64,000 nucleotides of DNA from Bradyrhizobium sp. WSM471 (GCF_000244915.1 NZ_CM001442.1:6448001-6512000); one strand, 5' to 3'; positions 7,921 through 17,165 are shown, counted from the stretch's first letter. Program-made: numbers and translations. The notes: generated by a model from the letters alone, not told the origin.

Positions 7921-9006
7921 CTACTGGACCTTCTCGGACCGCGGCGTCTGCTTGGACTGCAGGAAGTAGATGATCTCGGCGACCGGCCGGAAGAACTCCG
8001 CCGGAATCACCTGGTCGACCTGAACCGCCTCGTAGAGCGCGCGCGCCAGCGCCTTGTTCTCGATCACCGGAATCCGGTTCTGCTCGGCGACTTCGCGGAT
8101 CTTCAGCGCAATCACGTCCATGCCCTTCGCCACGACGATCGGCGCCGGATTTTCTTCGCGATTGTAGCGCAGCGCGATCGCGAAGTGCGTCGGGTTCGCG
8201 ATCACCAGCGTCGCGCGCGATGCGGAGGCGATCATGCGCTGGCGCGAGCGGTCGCGCGCCAGCGAGCGCAGGCGCGCCTTGATCAGCGGATCGCCTTCGG
8301 CCTGCTTGTGCTCGTCCTTGATCTCCTGCCGCGTCATACGCAGCTCGCGCCGCCAGTGGAAGCGCGCCCAGGCCAGATCGACCGCGACCAGAACGATGGT
8401 CGCGATGCAGATCGCCGAGACGATTCGCATGGCGATGCTGAGAATCATCTCCGGCAGGGCGACCGGATCGGTGTACATCGCCTCGAACGCCTTCGCTTCC
8501 GACGAGCGCAGCACGAACGCGACGACGATAGTCACCGCGGCGAGCTTGAACAGCGACTTGGCGAACTCGACGAGGCCCTGCGATCCAAACAGCCGGCTCC
8601 AGCCACTGAGCGGAGAGATTCTCGAAAGGTCCGGCGTGATGCGCTGGAGCACCAGGCTGGGAGCATTCTGCAACAGCGAGGCTGCGAGCCCGAACGCCGC
8701 CAACGTGACGACCAGCGGCGTCAGGAACCGCAATCCCTGAAGACCGACCACGATGAGGAGATTCTGGGCGTCAGCCCCGGTGCTGAGAGGGAAGCCGTCG
8801 GGATCGTCGAGGAAGCCCGTCAGCATCGGCGTCAATTGCTGCACGCCCTGGCCGATCAGGAACGCCTGGATCACCATCAGCGCGGCCATCGAGGCGAAGA
8901 TGGAAGCCTCCCGAGAGACCGGGATTTTGCCCTGTTCGAGCGCATCGCGGACTTTCTTCTCGGTCGGCTCTTCTGTCTTGCTCTCCTGATCGGTTGTTTC
9001 TGCCAT
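7921..9006 (-). CDS. flhB: Flagellar export switch protein FlhB
   Basis: An inner-membrane export component that switches substrate class from rod/hook to filament. The 361-residue product has the acidic N-terminus (DQESKTEEPTEKKVRDALEQG), four membrane segments and, near residue 270, the autocleavage motif NPTH (ANPTHFAIALRY). The C-terminal cytoplasmic domain (KGMDVIALKIREVAEQNRIP) is intact. It follows fliG by 13 bases. Confidence 0.97.
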   Translation of the reverse strand: MAETTDQESKTEEPTEKKVRDALEQGKIPVSREASIFASMAALMVIQAFLIGQGVQQLTPMLTGFLDDPDGFPLSTGADAQNLLIVVGLQGLRFLTPLVVTLAAFGLAASLLQNAPSLVLQRITPDLSRISPLSGWSRLFGSQGLVEFAKSLFKLAAVTIVVAFVLRSSEAKAFEAMYTDPVALPEMILSIAMRIVSAICIATIVLVAVDLAWARFHWRRELRMTRQEIKDEHKQAEGDPLIKARLRSLARDRSRQRMIASASRATLVIANPTHFAIALRYNREENPAPIVVAKGMDVIALKIREVAEQNRIPVIENKALARALYEAVQVDQVIPAEFFRPVAEIIYFLQSKQTPRSEKVQ

Positions 9007-9019
9007 GCCCGTTCAGCGG

Positions 9020-10060
9020 TCAGCGAAAGACCAGCTCATCCTCCTGCTCGGGGTTGAGCTCGATTTCGCCCTTTTCCGCAAGGTCGAGCGCGAGGTCCGT
9101 GATCACGCGCCGCGCCTCCAGCACGTCGCGCTGGTTCGACGGTTCGCCGATGGCGAGTTCGTGCTCGACGACCCGGCGGACGCGCGAGGCGACCGAGGAC
9201 AGGATCATCTCGCGGAAGTGCTTGTCGGTGCCCTTCAGCGCGATGACGATGCGATCGGTCGGCACCTGGTCGAAGATCATGGTGCGCGCCTTCGGCGTCA
9301 GGTTGGTCACGTCGTCGAAGGTGAAGAGCAGCTCCTTCAGCACTTCGGCCGACTTCGGCCGCTTCTCCGACAGGCTCTTCAGCATGTCCTCGATATGTCC
9401 GCGCTCCATCTTGTTGATGATGTCGGCGACGCGGGCATAGGTGTCCGCGCCGAGGTTGCGGGCGAAGTTCAGCGTCAAATCCTCATGCAGCGTCTTCTCG
9501 AGGACCCTCATGGCGTCGTCGACGATCGGCTTGAGGCTGAGCACGCGCCGCATCAGCTCGTTGCGCAGGCTCGACGGCAGCTGGCTCATGACCTTGGCGG
9601 CGCAGGACGGCTTGACCTTGGACAGGATCAGCGCCGCGGTCTGCGGATGCTCCTTGGAGAGATAGCTTGCCAGCGAGTTTTCCGACACCGACGAGACGCG
9701 GTCCCACACGGACCGGCTCGAATTGCCGAGCAGGTCCGACATGATGGCCGAGACCTGGTCGGCCGGAAGTACGTCCCCGAGCACCGCTTCCAGGCCACCG
9801 AGGGTGCCGAGAATATTGGCGCCCATCGAGAATTGCTGGGCGAACTCCTCGACGATCGCTTCGAGTTCCTGCGCCGTGATCGGCCGCAGCTCGGCCGCGG
9901 CTTTTGTAACGGTGCGGATATCCTGCGGCTCGAACTGCGCGAGCACGCTCGCGGCCGCCTGCCGGCCCATGGCGAGCAGGAGTGCCGCGACCTTCTCCGT
10001 TCCGCCCAGCGTGGCGACGCCTCGCTGCTTGATAGGGGCCATGCCGACCTGTGCCGCCAT
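9020..10060 (-). CDS. fliG: Flagellar motor switch protein FliG
   Basis: Rotor protein of the C-ring that contacts the stator and sets rotation direction. At 346 residues it has the usual N, middle and C domains: GTEKVAALLLAMG near the start, the EHPQTAALILS helix (EHPQ motif) in the middle domain, and a C-terminal torque helix segment (FDQVPTDRIVIALKGTDKHF). It sits between fliN and flhB, 2 bases after fliN. Confidence 0.96.
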   Translation of the reverse strand: MAAQVGMAPIKQRGVATLGGTEKVAALLLAMGRQAAASVLAQFEPQDIRTVTKAAAELRPITAQELEAIVEEFAQQFSMGANILGTLGGLEAVLGDVLPADQVSAIMSDLLGNSSRSVWDRVSSVSENSLASYLSKEHPQTAALILSKVKPSCAAKVMSQLPSSLRNELMRRVLSLKPIVDDAMRVLEKTLHEDLTLNFARNLGADTYARVADIINKMERGHIEDMLKSLSEKRPKSAEVLKELLFTFDDVTNLTPKARTMIFDQVPTDRIVIALKGTDKHFREMILSSVASRVRRVVEHELAIGEPSNQRDVLEARRVITDLALDLAEKGEIELNPEQEDELVFR

Positions 10061-10062
10061 GG

Positions 10063-10443
10063 TCAGGTATCACCCTGTCCCAACGGCCCGACAATTTCGG
10101 TGAGTGAGACGCCGAAGCGGGAATTGTCTTCTTCGACCACGACCACCTCGCCGCGGGCGACGACGCGGCCGTTGACGACGACGTCGACGGGTTCGCCGAC
10201 CCGGTGGTCGAGCGGAACCACCGCGCCGCGGCCGAGCTTCATCAGGTTTGCCACCGGAATGGTCGCCGATCCCAGCACCACCTGCATGGTCACGGGAATG
10301 CGCAGGATGGCATCGACATTGGCGAATTTGCCAGTCTCCTCCGCAGTGCGCGCGGCGATCTCCGCCAGCCGCTCCAGCGGAGATGTCTCGGTATGCCCGT
10401 CGTCGGACGCCGATGCTGACTCATAGTCGAAGGATTGCGCCAT
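10063..10443 (-). CDS. fliN: Flagellar motor switch protein FliN
   Basis: The small C-ring subunit. The C-terminal 75 residues are a SpoA/CheC-like fold (VDAILRIPVTMQVVLGSATIPVANLMKLGRG...VVARGEVVVVEEDNSRFGVSLTEIV). The preceding acidic tail (about 45 residues) is variable. I chose the ATG at 10443 (MAQSFDYESA); an upstream in-frame start adds ten basic residues with no support. Confidence 0.94.
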   Translation of the reverse strand: MAQSFDYESASASDDGHTETSPLERLAEIAARTAEETGKFANVDAILRIPVTMQVVLGSATIPVANLMKLGRGAVVPLDHRVGEPVDVVVNGRVVARGEVVVVEEDNSRFGVSLTEIVGPLGQGDT

Positions 10444-10519
10444 CTGGTATCGCCTCTTGGTATTTCCGCTCACGGAGCGCCGCGACGTTCCGATCGTATT
10501 TATTCCGCCGGCTTCGACT

Positions 10520-10834
10520 TCAATGCTTGTTCACGTCGGCGCCGCCCGCGGTCGCCGCGGATGCGAGCCCGCTCCTCGCATCGAGCGCCGCGATCGCCTC
10601 GTGGGCCTGATCGATCTTCGTGCTCAGCACGTTGGCGAGCCGCCCGAGATTTGCGGTGGAATCATGCGCCGCGGTGATGACCGTGTCGAACGCGCCCGCC
10701 GTCTCCAGGACGATGGTCGAGAACTCGCCCTGGTAGCTGCGCAACCGCGCCAGCTCGCGATGCATCCGGGTCACCCGCATGCTGGTGAAGGCGAGCGCTA
10801 TCAGCAGCACGGCATCAACGAGATAGGATATCAT
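10520..10834 (-). CDS. Small membrane protein of the flagellar cluster (DUF6468-like)
   Basis: A 104-residue product starting MISYLVDAVLLIALAFTSM, with one N-terminal membrane span followed by a helical, probably coiled-coil cytoplasmic or periplasmic domain (about residues 25-90) with an Ala/Asp-rich end. The start at 10834 overlaps the 3' end of fliM by 20 bases, so it belongs to the fliM-fliN operon. It resembles the uncharacterised DUF6468 proteins found next to fliM in alphaproteobacteria. The name is from memory of the family, and no function is established. Confidence 0.7.
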   Translation of the reverse strand: MISYLVDAVLLIALAFTSMRVTRMHRELARLRSYQGEFSTIVLETAGAFDTVITAAHDSTANLGRLANVLSTKIDQAHEAIAALDARSGLASAATAGGADVNKH

Positions 10835-11753
10835 CGACGAACTCCCGTTTCTGATCGACGGGATCTGCCACCTGCATGGCGTAATAGCCATCAAGCTGGC
10901 CGATCTGACACCAGAACAGCACCTGGTTGTTGCTCTCGAGTCGAGCCAGCGTGCGCGGCGTGGCTTCGAGCTCGAGCACCTGTCCGACCTGGAACTTCAC
11001 GACGTCGCCGAGCGAAATCATCTTCTCGTCCAGCACGGCGCTCAGCGTCACCTCGGTGCGGTGAACCTCGGTCTCCATCTGCTCGCGCCAGCGCGGATCG
11101 GCGGCGCGGCCGTCGCTGACGACGACGGTCGCGAGCTTCTGCCTGAGCGGGTTGAGCGCGGAGTGCGGAATGATGAGGAACATCTGACCGCCGCGGTAGA
11201 GCGCCTGCAGCATGATGTTCGCGCAGATCGACATGTTGCCGCTCCGCCCGATCGCCAGCGAGGCCATGGCGGTCTCGACCCGCTCCACGCGGAAGGTGAC
11301 GTTGGAGGTGCCCGCGAAAGCGGATTGCAACGCCTTGGCGAACCGCTCGAATAGCGCCTGGACCAGGCGGATCTCGATGTTCGAGAAGCTGCGCTCGACG
11401 TCGAGCGGCGGTTCGGCGCCGTCGGAGCCGAACATCGCCTCGACCATCGTGAACACGAAGTCGCGGTCGAGCATGATGATGATGCGGGAGTCCCACTGCT
11501 CGGCATAGAGCACGGCCGCAACCGCGTTGGCCTCGTAGTCCTTGATGATGTCGCCGACACGATCGTTGGTGATGCCGTTGACCGAGAAATAGCATGGCGT
11601 TCCAGCCATCGGCTGCAGGCTGTCCGTGCACGATGCTGCCATGCGATCGAAGATCACATTGAGCATCGGCATGCGTTCGATCGAGATGCCGGCGGCGTCC
11701 AGCAGATAGTTCGGCAGCGGCTTGCGCTGATCGACGTCGAGGGCTTCCATCAT
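10815..11753 (-). CDS. fliM: Flagellar motor switch protein FliM
   Basis: A C-ring subunit carrying the middle CheC-like domain (residues about 45-235) and a C-terminal FliN-like domain (VTLSAVLDEKMISLGDVVKFQVGQVL...). At 312 residues it is of rhizobial length. The N-terminal CheY-binding peptide of enteric FliM is not evident; rhizobial lateral FliM proteins are often divergent there. Its ATG overlaps the motA stop (ATGA), indicating translational coupling. Confidence 0.9.
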   Translation of the reverse strand: MMEALDVDQRKPLPNYLLDAAGISIERMPMLNVIFDRMAASCTDSLQPMAGTPCYFSVNGITNDRVGDIIKDYEANAVAAVLYAEQWDSRIIIMLDRDFVFTMVEAMFGSDGAEPPLDVERSFSNIEIRLVQALFERFAKALQSAFAGTSNVTFRVERVETAMASLAIGRSGNMSICANIMLQALYRGGQMFLIIPHSALNPLRQKLATVVVSDGRAADPRWREQMETEVHRTEVTLSAVLDEKMISLGDVVKFQVGQVLELEATPRTLARLESNNQVLFWCQIGQLDGYYAMQVADPVDQKREFVDDILSR

Positions 11754-12649
11754 GATGCGCGCGCAGCCTTCGGTTCAACCTCGGTCACGACCGCCTTGGG
11801 GCCCGCGATCGTCTCGTTCTCGACGACGTCGATCGAGGGCCGCTCGGGGCTCGCAATCATCTTGCGGCCGTGCTCGACGGCGATCTGCGGCATGGCGCCG
11901 TTCATGAACGCCAGCAGCGTCTGCTTGACGATGATGTAGGGCCGGCAACGCTTCTCCCGCGTCATCTTCACCTTCATCGCGAAGGGCGAAATGATGCCGT
12001 AGGACAGGAAAATGCCGGCGAAAGTGCCGACGAGGGCGGCGCCGATGAAGCCGCCCAGCAGCTTCGGCGACTGGTCAAGCGCGCCCATGGCCTTGATGAC
12101 GCCGAGCACCGCGGCGACGATGCCGAGCGCAGGCAGAGCTTCCGAGACCACCACCAGCGCGTGGTAGGGCGCCAGCTTGCTCTTCACGATGGTGTGGATC
12201 TCTTCGTCCATCAGCGCTTCGATCTCGTGCGTTCGCGCGTTACCCATGATGATGAGGCGGACGTAGTCGCAGATGAACTGCAGCAGCGACGGATCTCCGA
12301 GCACGCTCGGGAACGCCTTGAAGATCTCGGAGGACGCGGGATCGTCGATATGCGCCTCGACCTCGTTGCGGCCCTTGCCCCGCAGCTCCCGCATCAGCGC
12401 GTGCAGCGCGCCGAGCAGATCGAGATAGTAGCGCTGACCGGGCACCGCTCCCGTCACTGCCTGCACGCAGGCAAGCCCGGTATCCGCGACCGTCTTCCAG
12501 GGATTGGCCATGATGAAGGTGCCGGCCGCGGTGCCCATGATGATCACGAACTCCCACGGCTGCATGAGCACGCCCAGATGCCCGCCCATGGCGGCGAATC
12601 CGCCCAGCAGTGCCGCTACCGTGATGACGATCCCCACGAAACTGCCCAA
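11750..12649 (-). CDS. motA: Flagellar stator protein MotA
   Basis: Ion-channel subunit of the stator. The 299-residue product has N-terminal membrane helices (GIVITVAALLGGFAAMGGHLG, then WEFVIIMGTAAGTFIM) and the conserved pair of C-proximal helices (ALPALGIVAAVLGVIKAMGALD and FIGAALVGTFAGIFLSYGI). The cytoplasmic loop contains the charged region that meets FliG. It is the first gene of the minus-strand operon. The partner motB is not in the window. Confidence 0.96.
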   Translation of the reverse strand: MGSFVGIVITVAALLGGFAAMGGHLGVLMQPWEFVIIMGTAAGTFIMANPWKTVADTGLACVQAVTGAVPGQRYYLDLLGALHALMRELRGKGRNEVEAHIDDPASSEIFKAFPSVLGDPSLLQFICDYVRLIIMGNARTHEIEALMDEEIHTIVKSKLAPYHALVVVSEALPALGIVAAVLGVIKAMGALDQSPKLLGGFIGAALVGTFAGIFLSYGIISPFAMKVKMTREKRCRPYIIVKQTLLAFMNGAMPQIAVEHGRKMIASPERPSIDVVENETIAGPKAVVTEVEPKAARAS

Positions 12650-12696
12650 CGCGCCGCTCCATCACCGATCCCATCGGGAATATCTAGTCGGCGAGC

Positions 12697-12737
12697 CTTG
12701 CGCGAGGCTGGCTTCCCCCTCGCCAGCCTCGCGCAAG
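12697..12737. repeat. Perfect 16-bp inverted repeat between motA and the DUF1217 gene
   Basis: CTTGCGCGAGGCTGGC (12697-12712) is mirrored by GCCAGCCTCGCGCAAG (12722-12737) around a 9-nt loop. No T-run follows on either strand. It occupies the 142-bp divergent promoter region. It could be an operator, a leader hairpin or a copy of a dispersed palindrome. Confidence 0.7.
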
Positions 12738-12791
12738 CAATTCACGGCAGCTTGGGACGACGTCGCGAGAGCGGCCAGAGGGGCGCGGGTC

Positions 12792-13580
12792 ATGCTATCC
12801 ACCATCGCGGACTACACCAGACTGACCAAGGACATGGGCAAGTCGCTGACACAGGTCGCGACGCAGCCGGACGTCAGCCGCGACACCGATTACTTCCTCA
12901 GCCACATCGGCAACGTGAAGACGATCGACGACTTCCTGAAGGACTATCGCCTCTATTCCTACGCGATGAAGGCATATGGCCTCGGCGACATGGCCTATGC
13001 CAAGGCGTTCATGCGCAAGGTGCTGACCGAGGGTATCGCCGACAACAAGACCTTCGCCAACAAGCTGACCGACACCCGCTACCGGCAATTCGCCGCCGCG
13101 TTCAATTTCGCAGCCCTCGGCGACAAGGCCACCCAAACCGCCGCGGCCACGACCGGCACGGCGACCCAATACGTCACGCAGACGATGGAGGAGAAGGCCG
13201 GCGACCAGAACGAGGGCCTGCGGCTGGCGCTCTATTTCACGCGCAAGGCCTCCACGATCACCAATTCCTACCAGATCCTCGCGGACAAGGCGATGACGCA
13301 AGTGGTCCAGACGGCGCTCGGCCTGCCGTCGACGATCAGTTCGGCTGATATCGATGCCCAAGCCAAGATGATCACGAGCAAGATCAACCTCACCGATTTC
13401 CAGGACCCGGCCAAGGTCACCAAATTCGTGCAGCGCTTCGCGGCGATGTGGGATGCGACCCAGGCCCAGAGCGACGCCTCGACCAACCCGGCGCTGGTCC
13501 TGATCGGCGGCGCCGCACCGTCGATCGGCATGGACACCAACGTGCTCACGACACTTCAGAACATCAAGTTCAACAGGTAA
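12792..13580 (+). CDS. DUF1217 flagellar-cluster protein
   Basis: A 262-residue product starting MLSTIADYTRLTKDMGKSL. It contains two related helical segments of the DUF1217 type (YFLSHIGNVKTIDDFLKDYRL...AMKAYGLGDMAYAKAFMRKVL and later SKINLTDFQDPAKVTKFVQRF). The family is confined mostly to alphaproteobacterial flagellar loci and has no established biochemical role; secretion by the flagellar apparatus is plausible because there is no signal peptide. The start at 12792 was preferred to earlier in-frame codons that run into the inverted repeat. It lies 3 bases before flgF. Confidence 0.85.
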   Translation: MLSTIADYTRLTKDMGKSLTQVATQPDVSRDTDYFLSHIGNVKTIDDFLKDYRLYSYAMKAYGLGDMAYAKAFMRKVLTEGIADNKTFANKLTDTRYRQFAAAFNFAALGDKATQTAAATTGTATQYVTQTMEEKAGDQNEGLRLALYFTRKASTITNSYQILADKAMTQVVQTALGLPSTISSADIDAQAKMITSKINLTDFQDPAKVTKFVQRFAAMWDATQAQSDASTNPALVLIGGAAPSIGMDTNVLTTLQNIKFNR

Positions 13581-13583
13581 GTC

Positions 13584-14312
13584 ATGCAATCGGCCCTCTA
13601 TGTAGGATTGTCGGCGCAGGTCGCCCTCGAAAAACGTCTCCAGACGATCGCCAACAACGTCGCCAACGTCAACACGGCGGCGTTCCGCACCGACGTGGTG
13701 AAGTTCGAGACCGTGCTGTCCAAGGCGGGCGCGAACCCGGTCGCCTTCTCCTCGCCCGGCGACAACATCATCTCGCGCGAGATGGGCAGCATCACGGAGA
13801 GCGGCAACCCGCTCGACGTCGCCGTGGTCGGACAGGGCTGGATCGCATTCGCCGGTCCGAACGGCACGGTCTATACGCGCGACGGCCGTCTCCAGATCGC
13901 CGCCAACGGCGACCTTCAGACCGTGTCCGGCTTCCCCGTCATCGATTCCGGCGGCGCGCAGATCACCCTCGATCCGAACGGCGGACCGGTCTCGATCGCG
14001 CGCAGCGGCGCGATCACCCAGGACAACAACGAGATCGGCACCATCGGCCTGTTCAACATTCCCGCCGACGCCAATCTCGACCGCTACGGCAATTCGGGCG
14101 TCACGCCCAACCGGCCTGCGACCGCCATCGCCGACTTCTCCCGCGACGGCTTCAAGCAGGGCTATGTCGAGGGCTCCGGGGCCAATCCGATGATGGAATT
14201 GACGAAGCTGATCGCGGCCTCGCGCGCCTTCGACGGCACCAATTCGATGATCGAAGGCACCGAGAGCTCGCTCCAGAACGCAATCCGGACGCTGGGCGAA
14301 CCCGGCAAATAG
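13584..14312 (+). CDS. flgF: Flagellar proximal rod protein FlgF
   Basis: A rod protein of 242 residues. The N-terminal QSALYVGLSAQVALEKRLQTIANNVANVNTAAFR stretch, the central VVGQGWIAF and RDGRLQ motifs and the C-terminal MMELTKLIAASRAFDGTNSMIE helix identify it. The Y-V-G-L N-terminal variant separates it from FlgG at 5891-6679. It is followed after 36 bases by fliI. Confidence 0.95.
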   Translation: MQSALYVGLSAQVALEKRLQTIANNVANVNTAAFRTDVVKFETVLSKAGANPVAFSSPGDNIISREMGSITESGNPLDVAVVGQGWIAFAGPNGTVYTRDGRLQIAANGDLQTVSGFPVIDSGGAQITLDPNGGPVSIARSGAITQDNNEIGTIGLFNIPADANLDRYGNSGVTPNRPATAIADFSRDGFKQGYVEGSGANPMMELTKLIAASRAFDGTNSMIEGTESSLQNAIRTLGEPGK

Positions 14313-14348
14313 ACTGCGCCCCGCGCGCATTGAGGTTGGACGGTTTCC

Positions 14349-15674
14349 TTGAACGCTCTTCGGCAACTTGAGTGGGCGCTGCTGGAGCTTCAGCAGAGCA
14401 CTCCCCTGGCAAGCGTCAGCGGCGCGATCTCCGAGATCGCTTCGACGCATTTCCGCGTCTCCGGCCTGTCGCGCTTCGTCAGGCTCGGCGAACTGATCGG
14501 CGTCAACTCCGGCGGCAGGCCCCAGATCGGCGAGGTGGTGCGGATCGACAGCGAGGGCATCATCGCCAAGCCGTTCGACCGGCAGTTCGCTGGCGGCCTC
14601 GGCTCGGTCGCCTACCGGATGCCCCCCCTGTCCTTCGCGCCCGATCCAAGCTGGAAGGGTCGCGTCATCAACGCGCTCGGGGCGCCGCTGGACGGACAGG
14701 GCCCTCTCACCCCCGGATCGCGTCCGGTCTCGGCCGAGGCGGAGGCGCCTTCGGCCATGAAGCGCGCGCGGGTCCACAAGCCGCTGCGCACCGGCGTACG
14801 CGTCATCGACCTGTTCTCCCCGATCTGTGCCGGCCAGCGCGTCGGCATCTTTGCCGGCTCCGGTGTCGGTAAATCGACACTGCTTGCGATGCTCGCCCGC
14901 AGTCAGGGTTTTGACACGGTCGTGCTGGCCCTGGTGGGCGAGCGCGGCCGCGAGGTGCGCGAGTTCATCGAGGACGTGCTGGGCGCCGATCGTCACCGCG
15001 CTGTCACGATCGTGTCGACGGGAGACGAGAGCCCGATGATGCGGCGACTGGCGCCGAAGACGGCCATGGCGGTCGCCGAATATTTCCGAGACCGGGGCGA
15101 ATCGGTCCTGCTCATGGTCGATTCGATCACCCGCTTCGCCCACGCCGCCCGTGAAGTGGCGCTCGCCGCCGGTGAGCCCGCGGTCGCGCGCGGCTACGCA
15201 CCCACCGTCTTCACCGATCTGCCGCGCCTTCTGGAGCGCGCCGGACCCGGCGAGGAGGGGTCCGGGACGATCACCGGGATTTTCTCCGTGCTGGTGGACG
15301 GCGACGATCACAACGAGCCGATCGCCGATACCATCCGCAGCACACTCGATGGACACATCGTGCTCTCCAGGCACATCGCCGACCAGGCGCGTTACCCGGC
15401 GGTGGACGTTCTGGGTTCGGTCTCGCGCCTCGCCCATAATGTCTGGGACCCCGAAGAGCGCGAATTGGTGAGCAAGCTGCGCGCCATGATCGCCAAATAC
15501 GAGGACACGCGCGACCTTCGCCTGATGGGTGGATACCAGGCGGGACGTGATTCGGGTCTGGACCAGGCGGTCGACATGGTCCCGAGGATCTACGGCGCGA
15601 TGCGGCAGGACGCCTCGGCTCCGCCAAGCGCCGATCCGTTCCGCGAGTTGCGGGACATGCTCAAGGGCGACTAG
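14349..15674 (+). CDS. fliI: Flagellar export ATPase FliI
   Basis: The cytoplasmic ATPase that helps feed substrates to the flagellar export gate, related to the F1 beta subunit. The 441-residue product has the P-loop FAGSGVGKSTLL near residues 172-183, the VGERGREVREFIED block and LLMVDSITRFAHA (Walker B region). The start appears to be TTG at 14349 (MNALRQLEWALLEL); no better ATG is present before conserved sequence. Confidence 0.96.
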   Translation: MNALRQLEWALLELQQSTPLASVSGAISEIASTHFRVSGLSRFVRLGELIGVNSGGRPQIGEVVRIDSEGIIAKPFDRQFAGGLGSVAYRMPPLSFAPDPSWKGRVINALGAPLDGQGPLTPGSRPVSAEAEAPSAMKRARVHKPLRTGVRVIDLFSPICAGQRVGIFAGSGVGKSTLLAMLARSQGFDTVVLALVGERGREVREFIEDVLGADRHRAVTIVSTGDESPMMRRLAPKTAMAVAEYFRDRGESVLLMVDSITRFAHAAREVALAAGEPAVARGYAPTVFTDLPRLLERAGPGEEGSGTITGIFSVLVDGDDHNEPIADTIRSTLDGHIVLSRHIADQARYPAVDVLGSVSRLAHNVWDPEERELVSKLRAMIAKYEDTRDLRLMGGYQAGRDSGLDQAVDMVPRIYGAMRQDASAPPSADPFRELRDMLKGD

Positions 15675-15692
15675 CAAGTCTCAGCATGAGTC

Positions 15693-15709
15693 GGGGCGCG
15701 AGGCGCCCC
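15693..15709 (+). terminator. GC hairpin after fliI
   Basis: GGGGCGC-GAG-GCGCCCC, a 7-bp stem with a 3-nt loop, begins 18 bases after the fliI stop. There is no U-tract, so it may be a weak or factor-dependent terminator for the DUF1217-flgF-fliI transcript. Confidence 0.45.
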
Positions 15710-16529
15710 GCGATCACTCGCTCCTTGTTTTCGACAGGCGATTGCGCATGCCGCCACGCTTCCAGCGCATGCGCATACGCGCCCTTCTCCGGCTTCCACC
15801 GTGATCGCCTCCACCGTTCGGGTGAGGAAAATTGCGCAGCCGCGCCGAATGCGACTGAACCGGCGATCCCTCGATAGGGGCTGGACAACCGCCGCGTGCA
15901 ATTCCTGTGAGTTCCCTCGGACAATCCTTGGCAGAACGCACAAGTTGTGGATGACATGCCGACGTACATCGTCGTCATGCACAAGCTTCGATCAACTTGC
16001 ATCAACGACGGCCAACAACGTGCCGTGCAATGAAACTGTCGCATAGTCGCGTGCATGTTGCTGGTGGGACATTGCGTTCACCATCATGTGTCCCCGAAGC
16101 GCGAGATTGTCTTGAACGTTACATTCGCCTGCGACCACATCCAGTCTCCGAGAGGGTCTCTACTTGATTTTGTTGAGAAGCTCATTCATCGTTTCGTCGA
16201 AGATAAGAAACGTCTGCGTATGACTTGAACCTTAGGGGCTTCGGTTGAACTACTCCGATCCATCGTCTGCTGGCGACGGCTATTCGGGCTCCCGTACGAC
16301 GACGCCGCGAATGGCATACCAACAGCAACATCACCTCCCGCGCCATAGCTTGCAGTGCTCATCAGTCCAGGTCGGGCGCCGGGCAGGCCGTGCCTTCACG
16401 CCAGAGAAGAGCACGGTGCATATGTCGGGCGTTGCGGTCAGTACGGCTTCTCGCAAACGGCTGGTACGCAACGACGGAAGGCGGCTCCGGGGCGCCGCAA
16501 ACGTGATTCCCGGGGCAAGGTAGGAATTC
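15710..16529. other. Long gene-free stretch between fliI and the MarR gene
   Basis: About 820 bases with no credible gene on either strand: open frames are short, lack ribosome sites and show no family features. Base composition is lower in GC than the flanks (for example 15950-16250). No repeat shared with the rest of the window was noticed. It may hold a decayed gene or an RNA, but nothing positive can be stated. Confidence 0.6.
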
Positions 16530-17165
16530 ATGCCATTGGCAAGAGAAGCCGTCGAGCTGCTGGTTCAGGCGGCGAGGGCTTGGTATTTCGAAGGCAATCA
16601 GCATGGGTTGCGCGACCGGGAATGGATGGCGCTGCGCTTTCTCGGCCGGGCGAACAGGTTTTCACGCACGCCGTCCGCGCTCGCCGGCTTCATCGGCGCC
16701 ACCAGGGCGACCGCATCGCAGATCGTGAAAACGCTGGAGAGCAAGTCTTTCCTGGTGCGAAAGCCGTCGCACGAGGACAAGCGTTCTGTCGTGCTGCACG
16801 TCACGGCGCAGGGCGAAAAGTGCCTGAACCAGCACGATCCGATCAATCACGTGCTGAACGCGGTCACGGCGCTCGGACCAGACGAGTGCGTCAGGCTGCG
16901 CGATTCGCTGCGCGAGATCCTCAATCACCTCGACGCGGCACATCAGCGGCTCGATGCCAGCATCTGCCGAGACTGCATGTTTCTCGCCGAACGCGGGCCG
17001 GGTACCGGCAAGGGACGCGCAACGGCCGAATTCATGTGCCGGCTGTATCGCGCCCCGGTTTCGCTCGAGGAGACCGAACTGCTCTGCACCAGTTTCGAGC
17101 GCACCCGCGACCGTCCCAAGATCGAGGAGCATCTCGACCGCGCGCGCGTGGCGAACCAGAGGTGA
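16530..17165 (+). CDS. MarR-family regulator with a C-terminal four-cysteine tail
   Basis: Predicted transcriptional regulator of 211 residues. Residues about 28-110 form a winged helix: a recognition region around TPSALAGFIGATRATASQIVKTLESKSFLVRKPS and a wing with DKRSVVLHVT. Beyond the usual MarR length (about 150 aa) it carries an extension with Cys146-x2-Cys149, Cys170 and Cys186, which could bind Fe-S or Zn or act as a redox switch. The ATG at 16530 is preceded by GGTAGGAA. No partner gene is adjacent, so its target is unknown. MarR fold: sure. Metal or redox role: inference. Confidence 0.85.
   Translation: MPLAREAVELLVQAARAWYFEGNQHGLRDREWMALRFLGRANRFSRTPSALAGFIGATRATASQIVKTLESKSFLVRKPSHEDKRSVVLHVTAQGEKCLNQHDPINHVLNAVTALGPDECVRLRDSLREILNHLDAAHQRLDASICRDCMFLAERGPGTGKGRATAEFMCRLYRAPVSLEETELLCTSFERTRDRPKIEEHLDRARVANQR

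Noticed and set aside
12795..15677. A 960-codon open frame on the minus strand
   Set aside because: It lies opposite DUF1217, flgF and fliI and has the Arg/Asp/His-rich composition typical of an antisense frame in high-GC coding DNA.
15710..16529. Small genes in the fliI-MarR gap
   Set aside because: Only short frames without ribosome sites or protein-like composition.
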